DNA from: UMGS1519 sp963621885
Lineage (GTDB): Bacteria > Actinomycetota > Coriobacteriia > Coriobacteriales > Eggerthellaceae
Length of the DNA: 48,591 nt
Reading direction: 5' to 3'
Assembly (NCBI GenBank): GCA_963621885.1
Contig: CAVFFT010000058.1
Location: 1-48,591 of the forward strand
Shown: positions 19,601-26,797 of the stretch, in pieces
How the letters are laid out: every line of letters begins with the position of its first letter
How positions within the stretch are numbered: the stretch's first letter is position 1
The notes under the pieces: model-generated
What the model was told of the DNA's origin: nothing
The model's input: only the letters and a program-made list of their open reading frames with translations
The model's database searches: none
Translations under genes and position numbers: made by a program

Positions 19601-20051
19601 CACGGCAGGAAATGCCGCAATCGACCGTTATCACGCATTCCGGGGAAAGCGTGCGGCGCATGCGCGCAATGGCTGCCTCGGTCAAGCCGTAGCCTTCGTC
19701 CGTCCGATGGGGAATGAAAGGCTCGACCCGCCCTCCCAGTTCGCGCAGGCCGCGGGTCAGCGTCACGGTCGAGGAAATGCCATCGAGGTCGAAGTCGCCA
19801 AACACGACAATCTGCTTGCCCTGGCGGATGACGCTCGACAAGCCTTCGACCAGCTCATCCATATGGGGAATCTCGTAGGGATTATGCCAATCCCGCTCGA
19901 GACTCGGCGCAAGGAAGCGACGCACCTCGTCGGATGAGGTGTATCCCCGTGTCGCAAGGATACTTGCAATGAAATGCGGTAGGTCGAACTCCTGTTGCAA
20001 TCGAGCAACAGCGGCTCCGTCCGCCGTCTTGATATTGAACTTCGCTGACAT
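16683..20051 (-). CDS. recJ: RecJ exonuclease fused to a RecQ-like DEAH helicase
   Basis: 1122 aa, about twice a normal RecJ. The N-terminal half is RecJ: GDFDLDG (85-91), TVDCGIS (142-148), TDHHEAG (166-172), LGTIADL, RLNAAGR (285-291), DHHA1 signature FGGHEAAVG (413-421) and an OB-type domain about 450-560. After an acidic linker (about 575-630, with a run of aspartates) comes an SF2 helicase: ATGRGKS (664-670), PLRALIADQ (693-701), DEAH (769-772), TATAD (804-808), QMCGRAGRDG (946-955). The ADQ and TATA motifs are RecQ-like. No HRDC or RecQ zinc domain is obvious in the last 130 residues. The ATG at 20051 is chosen because GAGGT precedes it; the reading frame stays open upstream but without RecJ similarity. 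All catalytic motifs look intact. Confidence 0.93.
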   Translation of the reverse strand: MSAKFNIKTADGAAVARLQQEFDLPHFIASILATRGYTSSDEVRRFLAPSLERDWHNPYEIPHMDELVEGLSSVIRQGKQIVVFGDFDLDGISSTVTLTRGLRELGGRVEPFIPHRTDEGYGLTEAAIARMRRTLSPECVITVDCGISCRDEVALLKEAGIQVFITDHHEAGDHVPQGVPVVDPKAHEDCPSSILAGVGVALKVIQAVGGRLGKPDLWREYIDFATLGTIADLMPMRDENRALVAEGIRMINEHPRPSIAALLDVAGAAGKAVASSNLGFTIIPRLNAAGRMGNPMRAFDLLMCDNLDDAYACAETLEAINDERRSIEAELMELATIQAEQKYHGQRALVLASEGWHEGVKGIVAGRIAQNFGVPTILFAIGEDGLAHGSGRVVGQVNLFKAVESVSDILTRFGGHEAAVGVTLPAAKLDEFEKRLCTYMDTLPVESFHPRVSIDACVGLDELTLSNVYRMDELMPYGQENEQPMLLARNVTLTNCRAVGADRNHLSCQLTDGTTSIAGIMFHCADIDSFMQCSSVVNAAFNVQVDEWRGRRSVKAMLRALSPAQPCSALETWLNDDSLAFVSDLFGADAELSADPHAHDTAGEDDDDDLVARRAEWEARMKADSAGTRQAIVESFIGTAALHETQESALAHLDAGESVLAIMATGRGKSLIFQVHAVETALQGKGMSVFVYPLRALIADQAFHLRCRVDRFGLHCAVLTGDTPLPTRAQIFDEIAQGKCDIILTTPEFLSFHEADFAAAPQTGFVVIDEAHHIGLAKAGHREAYHGLRHVLDALHEPPVLAITATADDRIADDICDELRISCRIYDKHERENLKLDDQRGLRRRDEYLASLVASGEKTVIYVNSRAESVALARMLRQRVPQIGSLIGFYNAGLSREERTRVEELFRCDRLCVLVATSAFGEGVDIPNIRHVVLFHLPFNEVEFNQMCGRAGRDGADAIIHLLFGRTDRAVNEGILHGLTPERDVMAQVYRVLRAHQREAGNAAFEMTYGSLAADASSLPGGLPVSLEAAQCAVAVFRDLNLLKIGASMGIGDAPHYVRVPETSQKVELTNSVRYREGLEECEIFESFSDWVLQASADRLRRAMIRPILPGCGYGLYDTGRS

Positions 20052-20366
20052 GACTACCTCGGACGCTTCAAATCTCTTCTCGCGTCCATTTTCCCACAAA
20101 CAAGCAAGGGGAACAAACCGCCATGAAACCCGTATGAGGAATGAGAGAGACGCTGGCGAAGCGCGCGCAAACGCATAAACCGCTTGCTTTTGGAGGGGTT
20201 CCACGCGGCGCTTGCGTTGGAGGTTGCCGCGCGATGCCCCGTGTGACGCGCGTAGGCAGTGTACGCGTGGAGGCCATTCAACGCGGCATGCGATACGACC
20301 GCGAAGCGCCCGCCACGCGCCTGCATGCAAAAGGGCCGCGCGCTTTCGCACACGGCCCCACATCTC
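20052..20366. other. Intergenic region between recJ and pth
   Basis: 315 bp without a supported gene. It contains the pth terminator at its right end and GC-rich, CGCG-rich sequence. I found no clear promoter for the recJ gene although one is expected here. Confidence 0.5.
20329..20358 (-). terminator. Terminator after pth
   Basis: On the - strand GGGCCG...CGGCCC, with an inner GCG-AAA-GCG, is followed by TTTTGC about 10 nt after the pth stop. Confidence 0.85.
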
Positions 20367-20924
20367 TTAGTTGAATTCCTGCTGCGTCTTCTCGAGACCC
20401 TGCCGAATGAGGCTTTCCACCGCGAGAGACGCCTGATGGCAGCCTGCCTGGAAATCGTCCGCGTCATCCTTGCGCGGGCGCCCGAGAACGAAATCGACCA
20501 CCGGCATGCGTCCCGGCGGACGTCCGATTCCCACACGCACGCGGAACCAATCGCGCGTCCCCAGCTTTTCCGCAATCGACTTCAGACCGTTATGACCCGC
20601 AAGACCGCCGCCCAGCTTCACGCGAATGGAGGAAGGCTGAATGTCGAGGTCGTCGTGAATCACGATGAGATGCTCAGGGTCGATGCCATAGGCATTCATC
20701 AGCTTCTTCACCGGACCACCCGACGTGTTCATGAAGCTCTGCGGCTTGACGAGCAGCACCTCTTCCTGCGCGATGCTCGTCTTTGCCGTCAGCGCGCCGC
20801 CCTCGTTCTTCCAATAGCTCACGCGCAGGCTTTCCGCCAGCTCGTCAATCGTATCGAAACCCGCGTTATGGCGCGTATGTTCGTACTCTTCGCCAGGATT
20901 ACCCAGCCCTGCGACAAGATACAT
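20367..20924 (-). CDS. pth: Peptidyl-tRNA hydrolase
   Basis: Cleaves peptidyl-tRNA released from stalled ribosomes. 185 aa, standard length. It shows GLGNPG (6-11, with Asn9), the catalytic His19 in TRHNAGF, SFMNTSGG, IHDDLD and GGGLAGHNGLKSI. Start ATG at 20924; its Shine-Dalgarno AGGAG shares bases with the TAG stop of prs (13-nt gap), which implies coupling. Part of a glmU-prs-pth group also seen in Bacillus, here without ctc. Confidence 0.97.
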   Translation of the reverse strand: MYLVAGLGNPGEEYEHTRHNAGFDTIDELAESLRVSYWKNEGGALTAKTSIAQEEVLLVKPQSFMNTSGGPVKKLMNAYGIDPEHLIVIHDDLDIQPSSIRVKLGGGLAGHNGLKSIAEKLGTRDWFRVRVGIGRPPGRMPVVDFVLGRPRKDDADDFQAGCHQASLAVESLIRQGLEKTQQEFN

Positions 20925-20937
20925 AAACCGCAGGCTC

Positions 20938-21906
20938 CTACAGGTTCGCGTCGCCCAGGGCGCTCACCGAGGTGTTGTTGAAGACGCGGCTGATGGATTC
21001 CGCCAGAAGGGGCGCCACGGACACGACCTTGATCTTGCCGCCCATATGCTCTTCCGGAATGGGATGGGTGTCGGTGACCACGACCTCCTCGACCGGAGCC
21101 GACTCAAGACGCTCGTACGCCGGACCGCTGAAAACGGGGTGCGTCGCCGAAACGTAAACCTTCTTCGCGCCACGATTCTTGAGCGTTGCGGCAGCCGCGA
21201 CAATCGAGCCGCCCGTGTCGATCATGTCGTCGTTCAGGATGCATACCTTGCCTTCCACATCACCGAAGAAGGCCGTGATTTCCGCCTGGTTATGACCCGG
21301 ACGGCCCTTGTGCATGATGGCGAGGTCGGCGTCGAGGTAGTCGGCGAATTTCTTCGCGGCCTTCGCGCGTCCGACGTCGGGGCTCACGATGCACAGCTCG
21401 CCCTCTTCAGCAACGCCCTTCTTGCGGAAATAGTCCACGAGAATCGGCATGGCGGTGAGATGGTTCACCGGCTTGTTGAAGAAGCCCTGAATCTGGCCCT
21501 GATGCAGGTCAATCGCGATGGTACGGTCGATGCCGGCCGTTTCCATCAGATTCGCGACGAGGCGGCCAGTGATAGGCTCGCGTGCCGCCGCTTTCCGGTC
21601 CTGGCGGGCATAGAAGAAGGAAGGGACGACCGCCGTCACCGTACGCGCGCTTGCGCGCTTCGCGGCATCGGCCATGATGAGCAGTTCCATGAGTGCATCG
21701 TTGACCGCGGTCCCTTTGACCACCTGCACGATGAAGACATCGGCGCCACGCACCGAGTTGTCATAGCACACATAGTTTTCGCCATTCGAAAACTTCTCGA
21801 GACGCACGCCGCCCAATTCGACGCCCAAATGCGACGCGATCGATTCGGCCAGCTTCGAATCCTGCGAACCCGAAAACACTGCCAGCGTCTTGCTCATTCC
21901 TGTCAT
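20938..21906 (-). CDS. prs: Ribose-phosphate pyrophosphokinase (PRPP synthetase, class I)
   Basis: Makes PRPP from ribose 5-phosphate and ATP for nucleotide, histidine and tryptophan synthesis. 322 aa. Family features: FSNGEN near 39-44, FYARQDRKAAAREPITG, DLHQGQIQGFF, SPDVGRAKAAKKFA, and the PRPP-binding loop ILNDDMIDTGGSI. Start ATG at 21906 has AAGGAG 9 nt upstream; a second in-frame ATG four codons in lies too far from it. Lies between glmU and pth on the same strand. Confidence 0.97.
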   Translation of the reverse strand: MTGMSKTLAVFSGSQDSKLAESIASHLGVELGGVRLEKFSNGENYVCYDNSVRGADVFIVQVVKGTAVNDALMELLIMADAAKRASARTVTAVVPSFFYARQDRKAAAREPITGRLVANLMETAGIDRTIAIDLHQGQIQGFFNKPVNHLTAMPILVDYFRKKGVAEEGELCIVSPDVGRAKAAKKFADYLDADLAIMHKGRPGHNQAEITAFFGDVEGKVCILNDDMIDTGGSIVAAAATLKNRGAKKVYVSATHPVFSGPAYERLESAPVEEVVVTDTHPIPEEHMGGKIKVVSVAPLLAESISRVFNNTSVSALGDANL

Positions 21907-22069
21907 AAAGCCCTGCTCCTTGCCAATTCACCACCGCACTATGCGAAGACGGCGTCCATGCCCAATAACGGCTGGCGCCCTCATCACAAGCGCACACAAT
22001 AGCACATTCAAAACCCGCGTAAACGCAGCTTGCGGCGAATAACGGCGCCAATCGCGACCCGTTTGCCGA

Positions 22070-23458
22070 TTACGCGTCGTGCTTCTCCTGCGACGCGCGG
22101 AAACGCTCCGTCCAACCGGGTTTTTCCACCTGGCGGCCACGTCCCAAAGCAAGCGCGCCGTCCTGCACGTCGTTGGTAATAACGCTTCCCGCGCCAATCG
22201 TGACGTCGTTGCCCACGTTCACCGGCGCGACCAGCATCGTGGAGCTTCCCACGAAGGCACGGTCGCCCACCGTCGTCGGCGACTTCTTGAAGCCGTCGTA
22301 GTTGCAGGTGATGGTGCCGGCGCCGATGTTCACGCCTTCGCCAAGCGTCGCATCGCCAATATAGGAGAGATGCGGCACCTTCGAGCCCTCGCCAATGGTG
22401 GACTTCTTGATCTCGACGTGCGTACCCGCCTTCGCGCCACGCAGAAGATGCGCGCCGGGACGCAGATAGGCGCGCGGACCGCAGCTGCAGTCCTCCTCGA
22501 TGCGCGACTCGATCGCGACGGTCTCGTCGATGGTGCAGTTCGCGCCCACCCAGGTGTCCGTCAAGCGGGTGTTCGGACCCACGACGCAATCCTCGCCAAT
22601 CGTGGTGTTCCCCATAAGGGCAGTCTGCGGAAGCAGCGTCACATCCTGCGCGATGCTCACATGCGGACCGATCCACACCTGCGCGGGGTCGACCATCGTC
22701 ACGCCGGCGAGCATGTGCGCCTCGTTGATGCGGGCCTGCATGACCTTCGTCGCCTGCGCCAGCTGCACCCGCGTGTTGATGCCAAGGCATTCCGAAGAAT
22801 CGGAAACCGGCAGCGCCTCGACCTGCTTGCCTTCGGCACGGGCGATCTCCACGAGGTCGGTAAGGTAGTACTCGCCCTGCGCGTTCTCTTGCGAGACATG
22901 TTCCAGCGCGCTGAAAAGGAAGGGAATGTCGAAGCAGTAGAAGCCCGCGTTGCACTCGGTGATAGCGGCCTCTTCGGGCGTGCAATCCTTCTGCTCGACG
23001 ATTCGTTCAAACGCGCCCGTTGCCGAGCGGACAATGCGTCCGTAGCCAAACGGGTTGTCGGGCGTCATCGAAAGCGCGGTCACCACCGCGCCGGTCTTCG
23101 CCTGATGGTCGACGAGCGCGCGAATGGACTCCTCGGTGATAAGCGGGCAGTCGCCCGAAAGCACGACGAGCGAACCCGTCATGCCCCGGAAGGTCTCGGC
23201 GCAGGATCGCACCGCATCGGCCGTTCCGCGCTGCTCTTCCTGAATGACGATCTCGCAGCTATCGCTCACGAGAGGCATGACCTCTTCGCGTCCATGCCCC
23301 ACCACCGCAACGAGTTTTTGCGGGTCAAGCGCGTTCTGCGCGGCGGCAACCACGTAGGAGACAATCGGCTCTCCCAAAATGGTGTGGACGACCTTGGAGT
23401 GCTTCGACTTCATGCGCGTGCCCGCGCCAGCCGCGAGTATGATCGCTGAAACTCCCAT
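22070..23458 (-). CDS. glmU: Bifunctional GlmU (GlcN-1-P acetyltransferase / GlcNAc-1-P uridyltransferase)
   Basis: Makes UDP-GlcNAc, the precursor of peptidoglycan. 462 aa. The N-terminal pyrophosphorylase has LAAGAGTRMKSKHSKVVH (8-25), QRGTADAVRSC and SGDCPL; the C-terminal half is a left-handed beta-helix acetyltransferase with hexapeptide repeats, including KKSTIGEGSKVPHLSYIGDA and NIGAGTITCNYDG. ATG at 23458, GGGGA 5 nt upstream. It precedes prs and pth. glmM, the previous pathway step, is about 9 kb away on the same strand. Confidence 0.97.
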   Translation of the reverse strand: MGVSAIILAAGAGTRMKSKHSKVVHTILGEPIVSYVVAAAQNALDPQKLVAVVGHGREEVMPLVSDSCEIVIQEEQRGTADAVRSCAETFRGMTGSLVVLSGDCPLITEESIRALVDHQAKTGAVVTALSMTPDNPFGYGRIVRSATGAFERIVEQKDCTPEEAAITECNAGFYCFDIPFLFSALEHVSQENAQGEYYLTDLVEIARAEGKQVEALPVSDSSECLGINTRVQLAQATKVMQARINEAHMLAGVTMVDPAQVWIGPHVSIAQDVTLLPQTALMGNTTIGEDCVVGPNTRLTDTWVGANCTIDETVAIESRIEEDCSCGPRAYLRPGAHLLRGAKAGTHVEIKKSTIGEGSKVPHLSYIGDATLGEGVNIGAGTITCNYDGFKKSPTTVGDRAFVGSSTMLVAPVNVGNDVTIGAGSVITNDVQDGALALGRGRQVEKPGWTERFRASQEKHDA

Positions 23459-23484
23459 CGAATCCCCTGCCTTTCACTTTGCAT

Positions 23485-23500
23485 GCGGCCTTGAGGCCGC
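23485..23500 (-). other. Perfect hairpin in the glmU leader
   Basis: GCGGCC-TCAA-GGCCGC on the - strand, 6-bp arms and a 4-nt loop, lies about 27 nt before the glmU start and after the upstream gene's stop. There is no U-tract, so it is not a canonical terminator. It may mark an mRNA processing or stability element. Confidence 0.55.
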
Positions 23501-23533
23501 TTTGAATTCTATTTGTGCGAAACGGCGTCTCCT

Positions 23534-24427
23534 TTATGGCAAGAGAGAAACGCACAGGGCGTCGAGCAGCGTGATGGCGTAATGCTGTGCGCTGCGATCT
23601 TCGCCCGCCTGTTCCCATTGCTTCCCGGGAAGCATGACGGCGATACGCGGAGAAGGCCGCGTCGTCGCCTCGATAGCGGAACGCAAACGCAGAGCGAGCG
23701 TGCCGTCGTCCTCATACTGCACAAGGGGAATACCCGGGTCATCGCATCCGGGGAGAACGATATGAATCATCAGCATATCGTCGCCCGGCGCGACCAAAAG
23801 CGAGTCGGCGCTCATGATCTTGGAATGCGGATTCGTCGCAAGCGCGAGATTCGACATGCGCGACGCGACGGAACGTGTGAACTCCTCGGTGCCGAACAGG
23901 CAGAGCGCGTGGTCTTCCAGCACATCGGCCGCACGGGCAAAGCCCAGATGGAAGGACTCATGCGCAGGACTCTTCCCCGCCCACGAGAACTTCAGGTGGC
24001 TCAATGCGGTATAGGTGGCAGCACCCACGATGCCGTCGCTGTACAAACCGAAATTCAGCTGGAACTTGCGCACCGCCGTTTCGGTATGCGCACCGAAAAT
24101 GCCGTCGATCTGACCGCAGTCGAAACCGAGCGAGCCCAGCGCCAGCTGCAATTCATGCACGTCATTGCCGTGGAAGAAAGGCATGCGCAGATACAGCGTC
24201 CGGTCGCCCAAGCGATAGCTCGCGTCAACCAGCGCCGCCCACACCTTTTCGTCGACTTCACCCGTTTGGGAAAGATGGTGCTCCGCGCAAAAGCGATTCA
24301 GCGCCGCTTCCGTCTCCTCGTCGAATGCTCCGGCGCAGGAATCCGCCGGCATCAAGCCGAGCGCGGCAAGCTTGCCCTGAACATCCTCGACCGCAGCCCC
24401 CGTATCTCCCCGTTTGATAGTTTCCAT
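23534..24427 (-). CDS. CwlM-like protein: two peptidoglycan-binding repeats, degenerate amidase region
   Basis: 297 aa. Two PG_binding_1 repeats: about 4-67 (VEDVQGKLAALGLMP...FDEETEAALNRF) and about 84-142 (HGNDVHELQLALGSLGFD...FGAHTETAVRKFQ). This arrangement, including YRLGDRTLYLRMPFFHGNDV between repeats, recalls mycobacterial CwlM. The C-terminal 150 residues occupy the place of an amidase_3 domain, but I see no DPGHGG or other zinc ligand pattern, so hydrolase activity is unlikely. No signal peptide is seen, consistent with a cytoplasmic regulatory role as known for CwlM (MurA activation); that role is inference. The start follows the polyprenyl synthase stop by 7 nt, with the SD overlapping that stop. 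Confidence 0.75.
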   Translation of the reverse strand: METIKRGDTGAAVEDVQGKLAALGLMPADSCAGAFDEETEAALNRFCAEHHLSQTGEVDEKVWAALVDASYRLGDRTLYLRMPFFHGNDVHELQLALGSLGFDCGQIDGIFGAHTETAVRKFQLNFGLYSDGIVGAATYTALSHLKFSWAGKSPAHESFHLGFARAADVLEDHALCLFGTEEFTRSVASRMSNLALATNPHSKIMSADSLLVAPGDDMLMIHIVLPGCDDPGIPLVQYEDDGTLALRLRSAIEATTRPSPRIAVMLPGKQWEQAGEDRSAQHYAITLLDALCVSLLP

Positions 24428-24434
24428 GGCGCAC

Positions 24435-25505
24435 CTAGCTCAAACGATTAACAAACCAATCCGCCATCAGCGCAAGCGCGTCGCGACCGGGCGACGGAGG
24501 AATGGTCATCATCAGGTGATTCTTCGCGATGCTCGTGAGGTTCTCGGCATACGAACGCGCGTAGGCGATGCTTCCCGACTCCTCCATGATGTCCACCGCT
24601 TCCTGCAGTTCGCGGGGATCCTTCGTTTCGCTCGCGAGAATCTCCTCGAGCCTGTCGCGTCGAGAGGAATGGGCAAGCGCATGAACGACGCACAAGGTAC
24701 GCTTTCCCTCGGTGATGTCGCTGCGGAAGTCCTTCTTCTTCGCCTCATCGGTGCCCACCAGGTTCAACAGGTCATCCTGAATCTGGAATGCGAGACCGGT
24801 ATCGAGACCGTAATTGCGCAGGGCCTCAATCTGCGTCTCGTTCGCGCCGCCGACAATCGCGCCAATCGCCAGAGGCACCGCACCGGAATAATGCGCGGTC
24901 TTGAGCGTGGCCATGAGCAGGTAGTCCTCCTGCGTGATGTCGTAGCGACCGTCGCGCGCCCAGCCAAGGTCAAGCGCCTGGCCTTCAATCGTGCGCTGCG
25001 TCATGTCGATAAGCTCGGTGACAACCCGCACTTTCGTCGCGTCGTCAAGCAGAGGGTCGCGAATCACGGTGCCGTTGACCAGGGAAAGGCCCAGGTCGCC
25101 AATGTTGATAGCGGGTCCGATGCCCTCCGTCAGATGGAGGCAGGGCTCGCCACGACGCAAATCGGACTTGTCGGCGATATCGTCATGCACGAGTGCCGCC
25201 GAATGGAAATGCTCGATGGCCGCCGCCGCCGACACCGCGCGCTTGACATTGCCACCCACGGCAGCGCAAGCCGCAAAGCAGATCAGCGGACGATGGCGCT
25301 TTCCGCCATTTTCGGCAAAACGCCGAAGCGGCTCATAGAGATAGCGGTTGATATCTTCATGTTCGCTCGTGGGAATATAGTCATTGACCAGCTCGCCTAC
25401 TTCATTGGCGCACCGGACAAGGTAGTCATCGAAATTATCGAAACACGACTCGGTATCCGTCAGTGTCGCAAGCACCTTCGCTAAACGCTGCTCGCACTCG
25501 GGCAT
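24435..25505 (-). CDS. Polyprenyl (isoprenyl) diphosphate synthase
   Basis: Trans-prenyltransferase that condenses IPP with allylic diphosphates; chain length cannot be fixed by eye. About 356 aa. First Asp-rich motif LVHDDIADKSDLRRG, second motif FQIQDDLLNLVG (DDxxN, an asparagine in the last position), plus NGGKRHRPLICF and TEGKRTL. The ATG at 25505 is preferred over GTG at 25538 because GGAGGGGCTC precedes it. A TTGTCG-17-CATGAT promoter lies just upstream. In-operon with the CwlM-like gene, suggesting a role in menaquinone or undecaprenyl supply. Confidence 0.93.
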   Translation of the reverse strand: MPECEQRLAKVLATLTDTESCFDNFDDYLVRCANEVGELVNDYIPTSEHEDINRYLYEPLRRFAENGGKRHRPLICFAACAAVGGNVKRAVSAAAAIEHFHSAALVHDDIADKSDLRRGEPCLHLTEGIGPAINIGDLGLSLVNGTVIRDPLLDDATKVRVVTELIDMTQRTIEGQALDLGWARDGRYDITQEDYLLMATLKTAHYSGAVPLAIGAIVGGANETQIEALRNYGLDTGLAFQIQDDLLNLVGTDEAKKKDFRSDITEGKRTLCVVHALAHSSRRDRLEEILASETKDPRELQEAVDIMEESGSIAYARSYAENLTSIAKNHLMMTIPPSPGRDALALMADWFVNRLS

Positions 25506-25546
25506 GAGCCCCTCCCCTTCGTCGGAAATCAATTGCACAAACGCTT

Positions 25547-25575
25547 ATCATGCCAGATTAAAGGCATACCGACAA
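25547..25575 (-). promoter_or_regulatory. Promoter of the polyprenyl synthase gene
   Basis: TTGTCG (25575-25570), 17-bp spacer, CATGAT (25552-25547), on the - strand. A perfect palindrome GGGAA-C-TTCCC lies immediately upstream at 25586-25596 and could be an operator. Confidence 0.55.
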
Positions 25576-25652
25576 TAACCCACATGGGAACTTCCCAAGA
25601 GGCGGCAGAGGGAGGAAATGCGGGTAACGATTGGCCCGTCTCACGTGGTGAA

Positions 25653-25735
25653 TGGTAGGGGCGGTGGGACTCGAACCCACAATCCGAAGAGGCGGATTTT
25701 AAGTCCGCTGCGTATGCCAATTTCGCCACGCCCCC
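25653..25735 (-). tRNA. tRNA-Leu (anticodon UAA)
   Basis: Read on the - strand: acceptor GGGGGCG pairs with CGCCCCT (first pair G-U), D-arm, anticodon stem-loop GCGGA-CTTAAAA-TCCGC with anticodon TAA, a long variable arm (CTCTTCGGATT) as expected for leucine, T-arm GTGGG-TTCGAGT-CCCAC, discriminator A and encoded CCA. A TATCAT hexamer at 25756-25751 is spaced to start transcription about 9 nt before the mature 5' end, though its -35 is weak. Confidence 0.97.
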
Positions 25736-25772
25736 GTGTCACGCGCACCTATGATAGCAGAAGCCAAAAACG

Positions 25773-26729
25773 CTACGCGCCGAGCTGCGCCTTCCGGTCG
25801 GCGTCCATGACGATTCCCTCGAGGATGTCCGCCTCGCTCGCGGTAAAGCCGTCAAGCCCCGCCAAGTCCACAAGAACATCCAGAATGAGCATGCCCGCCG
25901 CAATGACCGGCGCCCGCTGGGGGTCGAGCCCCGTCACATGGCGGCGCTCCTCAACCGTCATGCCAAGCATGCGCGCGCCCACCTCATGCAGCTTTTCCTT
26001 CGGCACGAAAACGCCGTGCACCTGGCTGGAGTCATAAGGCTCGAGCGCCTTGTCAATCGCGACGACACTCGTGGCGGTTCCCGCAACCGAGACCATTCCC
26101 TCGGGTGAAATTCCCTGTTCAACAAGCTGGTCGAAGTAGGTCTGGAACTGCGCCCGCATCCATTCACGCGCTTGTGCGATCTCTTCTGCGGCTGCAGGAT
26201 CGCTCTTGAAGAAGCGCTCGGTCACGCGGCGGCATCCGATATTGAAGGAATGAACGAGCTGGGGGTCGGCGCCGGCAAGCCCGGTGACAAGCTCGCTCGA
26301 TCCGCCGCCCACATCGGTCACAAGCAGGGTCTTTCCCGGGAACGCCGCGGAAGCGCCGGCGAAACTCAAAGCCGCTTCGCGTTCGCCGGGGATGACGGTA
26401 AGCTCTATTCCCAGTTCATGAAGCCGCGCCGTAAACTCGTCCGCATTTGAAGCGTCACGCGCCGCCGAGGTCGCCATCGCGATAACGGGAATGCGCGGGC
26501 ATGCTTCCGTTCGGAACGAATCAACCGTTTGCAGGTATTCCGCGACCTTCGTCGCGACCCGCTCAATCGCCTCGGGCTTCAAGACGCCGCTCGCATCCAC
26601 GCCCTCACCCAGATTGGTGATGGCATACGCGCGCGACAGCACCTGAAGGCCGCTGTCATTCACTTCAGCAACGAGCAGACGGCAGGTTACCGTTCCGATA
26701 TCAATGGCGGCATAGCGACGCGGATCCAT
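25773..26729 (-). CDS. ppx: Ppx/GppA-family exopolyphosphatase
   Basis: About 318 aa; the short, single ASKHA-fold module without the C-terminal HD-like domain of E. coli Ppx. Motifs: AAIDIGTVTCRLLVAE (phosphate-1), MATSAARDASNADEF, VIPGEREAALSFAGA, TDVGGGSSELV (phosphate-2), and SVAGTATSVVA. Expected to hydrolyse polyphosphate or pppGpp; actinobacterial two-gene Ppx proteins differ in which they prefer. ATG at 26729 has AAGGAG 6 nt upstream; the upstream in-frame extension is rejected. Lies between the FtsB-like gene and tRNA-Leu. Confidence 0.93.
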   Translation of the reverse strand: MDPRRYAAIDIGTVTCRLLVAEVNDSGLQVLSRAYAITNLGEGVDASGVLKPEAIERVATKVAEYLQTVDSFRTEACPRIPVIAMATSAARDASNADEFTARLHELGIELTVIPGEREAALSFAGASAAFPGKTLLVTDVGGGSSELVTGLAGADPQLVHSFNIGCRRVTERFFKSDPAAAEEIAQAREWMRAQFQTYFDQLVEQGISPEGMVSVAGTATSVVAIDKALEPYDSSQVHGVFVPKEKLHEVGARMLGMTVEERRHVTGLDPQRAPVIAAGMLILDVLVDLAGLDGFTASEADILEGIVMDADRKAQLGA

Positions 26730-26797
26730 ATGTCTCTCCTTCAATTGGAATGGCAGCCCGCAACAGGCGCAGCTACCCGCAGCGGCCAGCAAAGCGC

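Noticed and set aside
21761..22051. 96-codon - strand frame between glmU and prs
   Set aside because: No ribosome site, overlaps the prs start, no recognisable family.
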